Below, piece after piece: positions 59,501 to 64,000 of a DNA stretch of 64,000 nt; the first letter of the stretch is position 1; every line of letters begins with the position of its first letter. Made by a program: the position numbers and the translations under genes. The notes under the pieces are model-generated. The model was not told the DNA's origin. It saw nothing but the letters and a program-made list of their open reading frames with translations, and did not search any database. The DNA is from CAZMGB01 sp964565775 (GTDB lineage: Bacteria > Chloroflexota > Dehalococcoidia > DSTF01 > JALHUB01): NCBI GenBank assembly GCA_964565775.1, contig CAZMGB010000017.1, forward strand, positions 1 through 64,000, read 5' to 3'.

Positions 59501-61018
59501 AGGCGTTCGTGGAAGCCCGCGCTCCTGTAGGGCGATCAGCGTGTAACGCAAATGCAGGGGGACGCCGTCACTCTTCGCTAAGAAGGCCTGTGCCAAGCGG
59601 TCGAGTTGAAAGCCCCGAGCGTGCTCCTCGTCGGGTAGCTCCAGTTCACTGGCATGCTTCTTGAGCCACTCCCGGACAGCGCCGTAGTCGAGTGATGGGA
59701 GGTCCACCCAATCGCAGCGAGGGGCAGAATTCAGCAGACGTTGTGGCAGGCGGATGTCGTCTACCGGCCGGGTGCCGACGATGAGGCGGACACCGGGGGG
59801 ACTTGGTAGCATCGTCTCAAATAGGGCATTCAGCTGATCACGAGAATTCGTCTCTCGCCACACGTGGTCGAGCCCGTCGAGTACGACGTAGAGGCACTTG
59901 TCTTTGGACTCGAAGTACCGTCCACATGCCTCGATCCAAGAAGCCAGACTTTCCGGATCGGGGTTCTGACGGTCAAGGCCTTCAAGGGCGTCGGCGTGAA
60001 CGGACTGAAGGTCTGTCATGAGTGACTCGGCGATTCTCCGGTGGTCCAAGCGCCGTGTTGTTCGATCACGGGTGGAAAGGAAGTAGTGATGGCGGATGAC
60101 CGGTATCCCCTTCTCCTTGAGCTCTTGCACAAGAAAGCTCAGGTACGTGCTCTTCCCGAGCCCGGGCTTGCCAGTGATCACCACGCAGTTCCGTTCTGAA
60201 ATGAGTTCGGTGAATCGGCCATGAAACGCTTCCGACGGCAGTACAAAGTCGTCCGGTACTTCGAACTCTTCCGGAAGCGATTTGAGATGACGCCAGCGCG
60301 CTGCCTCTCGCACGGCAGCGATGGTAATGTGCCCATCCGGCGGCGGCTCGTCCTTCTTGACCACCCAGCGTCTGAGTTCATCCTTGAGAGACAGCCATCC
60401 TTCGTCTCGTCCGCCTAACAAGGCGAACCGGCGCCGGAGGCCGTCCTCCAGAACGCCTAGCCCGGGGCGATCGAGTCGCAGTGAAAAGGATTGGAAGAAT
60501 GAACGCGCGCGGTCTTCGCCGCCCAACTGAGCGACGATCTCCGACCTCCGCTCGTTCGGGATCTGGTCGAACCGCACGCGTCCGCTCGGCTCACGAGCTT
60601 GCTCTACGTCGGGCGCGGCGCGGCGATTGCTGACGAGCTCTGCTTCGGCCTCCCCAGTCGTGGAAAGCATCTCCCAGGATTCGGCTAGACGCATGATGAG
60701 GGAGGGTAGAGGCCTACCTGTCGGCGAGGTTCGCGATTGCAGCAAACTGCCCCAGGTCCACAGGTCGTCATCCCTTTCCGGGTTGGTCGAATACTTGACC
60801 TGTCTGGCCATGAGGCGACCGTTAGCCGTCTTCGCCACGACATCGTCAAGAATGCCTGCATCGTCGGCCTCTACGCGCACCCACTCGTACCTGTCCGGGT
60901 GCTCGAGCATCTCGACCAGCCACTCTAGCGCGACCATGTCCTGGTAATCATCGCCCACGCGGCGCGTCCCGGAACGGCTGTACCGAGAATTAGACATCGC
61001 AACCAGTCTTTCGTCCAT
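56585..61018 (-). CDS. Avs-type STAND ATPase with N-terminal nuclease-like domain
   Basis: 1477 residues from the ATG at 61018. Residues 15-80 have a DUF4297/Cap4-like PD-(D/E)XK pattern (DDYQDMVALEWLVEML, WVRVEADDAGILDDVV, ARQVKYS: acidic pair then QxK). The ATPase follows: VVITGKPGLGKSTYLSFLV (Walker A, near 290) and LYVVLDGLDHVW (Walker B, near 385), with VRLIVGTRP. The remaining 900 residues are alpha-helical repeats (TPR-like), a sensor array. This is the architecture of antiviral STAND (AVAST) proteins, which oligomerise on recognising a phage protein and activate the nuclease. No ribosome site precedes it. Confidence 0.75.
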   Translation of the reverse strand: MDERLVAMSNSRYSRSGTRRVGDDYQDMVALEWLVEMLEHPDRYEWVRVEADDAGILDDVVAKTANGRLMARQVKYSTNPERDDDLWTWGSLLQSRTSPTGRPLPSLIMRLAESWEMLSTTGEAEAELVSNRRAAPDVEQAREPSGRVRFDQIPNERRSEIVAQLGGEDRARSFFQSFSLRLDRPGLGVLEDGLRRRFALLGGRDEGWLSLKDELRRWVVKKDEPPPDGHITIAAVREAARWRHLKSLPEEFEVPDDFVLPSEAFHGRFTELISERNCVVITGKPGLGKSTYLSFLVQELKEKGIPVIRHHYFLSTRDRTTRRLDHRRIAESLMTDLQSVHADALEGLDRQNPDPESLASWIEACGRYFESKDKCLYVVLDGLDHVWRETNSRDQLNALFETMLPSPPGVRLIVGTRPVDDIRLPQRLLNSAPRCDWVDLPSLDYGAVREWLKKHASELELPDEEHARGFQLDRLAQAFLAKSDGVPLHLRYTLIALQERGLPRTPEAVTSLPGVTHQDIERYYDELWRDLSEPAREILHLLAATRFPWPPRGLVDCLEAAGRQRPRVVEARRQVGHLLEGDVDGDRASHSSLLAYVVGREEHQLYARNLQEKALTWLRNDAPESWRYAYEWLLEADLGDDEPLLAGPNRPWVVRWVARRYPLDQLAEILGRSAWIALTRRNLQRFVDVGLLRDYVLQIDYRPDVLPALLPAQLWLQEDDYLRLRLRAGIEKLTDEELALLAREEHVRDDAAAVRDCLDEMNRRVSGPIPRTVSFGLDDWRARLAASGRIAALAGIETERIARFASQFEEDATSEAILEAVASTLRGACLMDPLRLLMREDLCPSGKLRVARHATMLALEQGVQLSHEELPKEMDVYSSFYASLRNENTESRGTKLPDLPDIRSLDYFDRQPAVLSFFHSAFFYLLTNRLEDRAEASQWMTSLTEDRWVRDILALLDAAAHDIATALSERRPSGPSLIFRHFEGIARPRFSTDREHTDLGDGLCSALREIAMDLMAISRGISGQAAIGELDLDLAFATDYCNPWAFIGSYVDAERQWMPDDVAASLLKRMEGDLANSIADFPTRALRFAKLARLACRHGFEDDARRLVGKAAEDTIAYGEHKDLLLDSVVEVLKACHQAGVGESEKLLVQLAPVVAAVEDFTDGDETSHLQGMFGEALCIISPERIPAYYRWLCDQERYNDAETVFGAFLSSADLTHDLHQALARTAVDARSLHILSKRAARGDPGAGEALGALEDVLGPLNLQAASSAVEERAAPQWESRTHGRPGADPISFPPPQLEQFLEASGSMTPYDREHRARSWLHGWVDAGQARQALDAVAKLVDSDTRLRVSDDLFYLALAHRGRSEAYRWLVRAQRDNHGWFRFFGQKEETLGRWQAVKENYPERWFEFVVDSIASDTGEKWEHLGMREVLLRLAEYFIFVNRTDIAEGICGQAVCSVLDLVSPLQLPTPGWITEAPS

Positions 61019-61076
61019 CAATTGTCCGAGGCCGCATCACGTGATCCGCGGTCGCTCTTACGAACCTCTCGTGTGA

Positions 61077-62549
61077 CTAACGCTTGGTCTTGGGCCGGCG
61101 CGAGCTTCGCGGCCGTGAACCTGACTGGGGAGCTCCGACCGCAGCTATCCCAAAGCGGTTTGAGTACAGGTCGTCGGGCGATAGGAGGAGCAAGTCGCCA
61201 GCCTGGGCCCGTTCGCGCAGGGCAGGGTCGAAGCCCGATCGGCTCGCCAGCACCCAGAGGGGCGGCTGTTCGACCGGCAGCTTGGCGGCCTTTTGCTGTA
61301 GGGCGAAGAGCGCGCCGCCGTCGACCGGGGACGCCGTCCACTTGCACTCGCCGACCAGCGTAACCCGGCCTCCCCACATACCCACCAAGTCCATTTCGTC
61401 CCGGCCGTTCCACCACCGGCCCAACCGGGCCATTCGGGCTCCGAGTTGACCAGCCACCTGCCGTCGCCATAGGTGCTGCACGCACACCTCCTCCCAGGTC
61501 GTGCGTGCTACGAATTCGTCGAGAGCAGGCAGGATCTCCTCCGTCCAGAGCTGAGCACCGCCCCCGAGCTGGAGGAACGACCGGAACGGCGAGACGAACC
61601 GAAACCAGAACCGCAGGTATGGGTCCGCGAGACGATAGAGTACCCGTTGCGTGCGGGGGCGCTCCAACTCGGTTACGGGCACCTCACGGCGCAGGAAGCG
61701 GAGCTCCTGGAGGCGGCGGAGATGGTCGAAGATCTCGTCCGCGCTGCGCCGCCCCACCGCCCGAGCGATGTCGCTGGGGCGCTCCTCCCTGGTGGCGACC
61801 GCGCGCAGGATCGACGCGTACAGCGCCTCCTGGTGGAACTCGGTTCGTAGCAACTCCTCAGCTTCCCTGAATAGGGCATGGCCTGGCGAGAGAATTGTCT
61901 GCTGTACGTGCTCGGCGAGGCTGCCATGCGGAGTCCAGTGCTGAAGGTAGGCGGGGATACCGCCGAAGCAGGCATAGGCTCGAACCCGGTCGGCAGGCTC
62001 CAAATGCGGGAAGAAGCGCGCCGCGTCGAAGTGGTCGAAGGGATGGACCTCGACCTGGGCCGTCCGCCGACCGTGCAGCGGGCCGCGCATGCCAGTGAGG
62101 CCCTCCATAAACGATAGGCCGGAGCCGGCCAGGACGACTGCGAGCTGCGCGGAGCTGTGAACGCGGTCCCACCAGCGCTGGACAAGCGTGTCTAGTCCTG
62201 GCGTTGCCTCACACAGGTACGGAAACTCGTCCAAGACGAGCAGGAGACGCCGGTCGCGGGCACGGTCGGCGAGGTAGTCAAGCGCTGCGTCCCAAGTAGG
62301 AAAGGGCGCCGCGCGCAGGTACGGCTCGTCGAAGACCTCGGCTGCCTGAGTGGCGAGGTCGGCAAGGATGTCTCGCTCGGCGAGCCGAGTCCCGTAGAGG
62401 TAGAGAGCCCGCTTCGCTGTGGCGAAGCGGGAGAGGAGCGTCGACTTTCCGACGCGGCGCCGCCCCCACAGGGTGACGAGGGCGGAGCCGGAGGTTTGCC
62501 ACGCCGCCTCTAGTTGATCCAACTCGTGTTCACGATTGAAGAAGGCCAT
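61077..62549 (-). CDS. Archaeal-type ATPase with C-terminal DUF234 nuclease-like domain
   Basis: 490 residues from the ATG at 62549; the upstream frame start is out of context, and a TAGCTAT box 7 bases upstream suggests a leaderless mRNA. Motifs: NREHELDQLEAAW, LWGRRRVGKSTLLSRF (Walker A), LLLVLDEFPYLCE (Walker B), and at the end DEMDLVGMWGGRVTLVGECKW, a PD-(D/E)XK-like site (D, then ExK). This is the ATPase_2/DUF234 family, widespread and poorly characterised, often near defence genes. Same strand as the STAND pair. Confidence 0.75.
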   Translation of the reverse strand: MAFFNREHELDQLEAAWQTSGSALVTLWGRRRVGKSTLLSRFATAKRALYLYGTRLAERDILADLATQAAEVFDEPYLRAAPFPTWDAALDYLADRARDRRLLLVLDEFPYLCEATPGLDTLVQRWWDRVHSSAQLAVVLAGSGLSFMEGLTGMRGPLHGRRTAQVEVHPFDHFDAARFFPHLEPADRVRAYACFGGIPAYLQHWTPHGSLAEHVQQTILSPGHALFREAEELLRTEFHQEALYASILRAVATREERPSDIARAVGRRSADEIFDHLRRLQELRFLRREVPVTELERPRTQRVLYRLADPYLRFWFRFVSPFRSFLQLGGGAQLWTEEILPALDEFVARTTWEEVCVQHLWRRQVAGQLGARMARLGRWWNGRDEMDLVGMWGGRVTLVGECKWTASPVDGGALFALQQKAAKLPVEQPPLWVLASRSGFDPALRERAQAGDLLLLSPDDLYSNRFGIAAVGAPQSGSRPRSSRRPKTKR

Positions 62550-62654
62550 CAGAAGGATAGCTATTGAGTCCGCACCTAATAGGTTCCGACCCAATAGTGC
62601 CGGATGAGGCGGCTTGAAGTCAAGTCAAGGTGAGTCTGGAGCGCCGAACGTGAC

Positions 62655-62874
62655 GGCCACACCTACAAGATCATTCTCGCCGCGACCCCTCGACGAGGAG
62701 GCCGGACGCGGCCTCATGCGCTGCTACGCGAAACTCGGCGACCTCAACGGCGTGCGCAAGGTGTGCAAGGTGCTGTGCGAGTCGCTACGGCGAGAGCTGG
62801 AGGACGAGAAGGCGGAGCCGCTGCCGGAGACGGCGGCGCTATTGGAGCAGTCTTCCACATCGGCCCGCTTCTGA
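62655..62874 (+). pseudogene. Duplicated 3' end of the BTAD regulator gene
   Basis: From about 62690 the sequence is nearly identical to 54913-55070 of the BTAD gene (GACGAGGAGGCCGGACGCGG onward), with about five substitutions in 155 bases. Weaker similarity with a 2-base deletion extends upstream. The fragment has no HTH and cannot function. It brackets the 55110-62549 island with the intact gene end at 55086. Confidence 0.75.
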
Positions 62875-63996
62875 CTAGGTGACTTCGGGTGACCGCTGAA
62901 CCTCGAACAACCAGGGCTTTCCAGCGTAGTCGTTTGCCTGGAATTGCATCATGAAATGCACCATCTCCTCAGGTGTGCAAACGCGAGGCGTTCTCTCAAG
63001 AAGGAAGAGCATCTCTGATCGCTCGTCAATGTACTCCGGGAATGGACTGACGGCGGCGCTCGCGACAAACGACACCCCATCTAGCACTTCGTAATTCTTG
63101 CCCTTCGGATTCGCTGCAAGGAATTCAGCCAATGAATCTGTCTGCCGCAGAGTGCGGACGTTGAGCGCCCTCCTTTTCTCAAGAGCTTCCGGCTCGCCTC
63201 TTTCGAACGCGGGGTCAAGGGCGTGAGCCTTGCATTCTAGGATGAATAACGTGTCATCCTTGACTACACCGAGGTCCACTTCCCGCTCGCATGGCGTTGA
63301 TCGGGCGACTACCTTGCCTCTCCAGATTACTTGCGCGCCCGGCACCCCATTCTCCAGGGCAACTGCGACCTCCCTTTCGAAGTCCTTTCCCTTCAACTGC
63401 CCGACCTCACCGCTCATCTTGGCCAGTGGCTCGAAGAAGTGGCTCAGAATTTCGGGAATCGCGTGAAAGTCGATTAGCACTCCGCTATCCGTTGGCAGGA
63501 TCAGCTTCAGGCCAGACCGAGTCCACAACTCGATCTTGTCAAAGTTGGTATCCTCGTAACGGAGGGCCGCAGCGACGGTGGCGATCTTCTCGCGCGCTCC
63601 CTCTTCGCTTACCGCTGGACCCAAGTGGGCGCTGGCCGCCGAGTAGAACCAGGCAAGATCGTTAACAAAGCCGTCCTCATTGACGACAACTGCGTAACCT
63701 CGCTGGAACAGCTGCAAGTGTCGTCTGGGACGTTCAGACCACCACATGAGTTCCCGGTAGCTGAGGCCGACAAAGAAGCAAATGAGATCCTCCGGAGGAA
63801 ACCCATGCACGTCAGTTAGCGCCGAGCGGAAGCCTTTCACCTTGCGAAGGAAGTCGTCCAGATTGGCTGGGACCACAATGTAGTTCGGGCAGTACTCGGC
63901 ATCTCTGAAGAGGCGCGAGAACTCATCGTCGAGACTAGCGGCCGCCCGCCATACGAGAGGTATACGCGTCTCCTCCAGGTTGTATCGCGGGATCAA
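62875..63996 (-). CDS. PD-(D/E)XK nuclease-like protein, probably incomplete at the window edge
   Basis: 373 residues visible; the frame is open to base 64000 and the TTG at 63996 is not a certain start. Near residues 200-260 the pattern GKDFEREVAVAL, GAQVIWRGKVV, CEREVDLGVVKDDTLFILECKAH is a typical restriction-like fold (E, D, ExK). The first 190 residues are helical and acidic with WYF clusters (YRELMWWSERPRRHLQLFQRGY). It could be a nuclease effector or a NERD-like protein. It ends 4 bases or fewer after the BTAD fragment on the opposite strand. Confidence 0.6.
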   Translation of the reverse strand: MIPRYNLEETRIPLVWRAAASLDDEFSRLFRDAEYCPNYIVVPANLDDFLRKVKGFRSALTDVHGFPPEDLICFFVGLSYRELMWWSERPRRHLQLFQRGYAVVVNEDGFVNDLAWFYSAASAHLGPAVSEEGAREKIATVAAALRYEDTNFDKIELWTRSGLKLILPTDSGVLIDFHAIPEILSHFFEPLAKMSGEVGQLKGKDFEREVAVALENGVPGAQVIWRGKVVARSTPCEREVDLGVVKDDTLFILECKAHALDPAFERGEPEALEKRRALNVRTLRQTDSLAEFLAANPKGKNYEVLDGVSFVASAAVSPFPEYIDERSEMLFLLERTPRVCTPEEMVHFMMQFQANDYAGKPWLFEVQRSPEVT

Positions 63997-64000
63997 GCAG

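Overview
The window is a GC-rich bacterial scaffold, probably from a metagenome: it contains a 10-base N gap at 24154-24163 flanked by poly-C/poly-G junk. Taxonomy cannot be fixed from the sequence. A Tad/Flp pilus locus ending in a LysM-LysM-BTAD membrane regulator suggests Chloroflexota. The ImuB/DnaE2/DUF6504 mutasome and the EspR-like HTH protein also occur in Actinobacteria.

Layout. (a) 1-3.6 kb, minus: an SOS mutagenesis cluster (imuB, a DUF6504 gene, an AlbA_2-pYEATS gene, dnaE2 running off the edge) behind a promoter that overlaps a LexA-like box. (b) 3.8-9.4 kb: a zinc-ribbon SIR2 protein, three small DNA-binding or unknown genes, and a four-gene plus-strand operon of unknowns with nuclease-like and HEPN-like hints. 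(c) 9.5-25.6 kb: an accessory block resembling a plasmid or phage replication-recombination module (SNF2 helicase, N6-adenine methyltransferase, RadC, Rad52-like annealing protein, CHC2/TOPRIM primase, UvrD/PcrA helicase, many small zinc-ribbon and unknown proteins), with no visible integrase or conjugation gene. (d) 25.7-28.2 kb: about 1 kb of non-coding DNA with phased TTGGAGT repeats, then a two-gene patatin operon. (e) 28.2-36.4 kb: prepilin peptidase, an EspR-like regulator, two ECF sigma factors each beside a membrane-anchored regulator, and exported proteins. (f) 34.5-43.4 kb: small LuxR-type regulators (two intact, two decayed) whose 3' ends each carry the same palindrome plus promoter-like element. 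These sit upstream of exported-protein operons that include two cassettes pairing a MauE-type membrane protein with a 14-cysteine exported domain. (g) 43.6-55.1 kb: a full Tad pilus operon (cpaB, cpaE, tadA, tadB, tadC, flp, two tadE-like, tadG-like), a lipoprotein, a secreted protein and the LysM-BTAD regulator, which is split by an in-frame TGA. (h) 55.1-64 kb: a defence-like island with a nuclease-STAND ATPase of Avs type and a partner gene, an archaeal-type ATPase with a nuclease tail, and a further PD-(D/E)XK gene. A second copy of the 3' end of the BTAD gene lies on the far side of the first three.

The most novel-looking signal is in (f)-(g). Four copies of ATCnTCT-n4-AGRGGAT lie at almost fixed distance (25-26 bases) from a TATCGT/TATGGT box, each overlapping the stop codon of a LuxR-type gene or remnant. 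They precede the MauE/Cys-rich cassettes, another exported-protein operon and the Tad operon. This looks like one small regulon that joins cysteine-rich exported proteins, cell-wall-associated proteins and pili. The Cys-rich/MauE pairing recalls the methylamine dehydrogenase small subunit and its maturation protein MauE, but no dehydrogenase large subunit is present.
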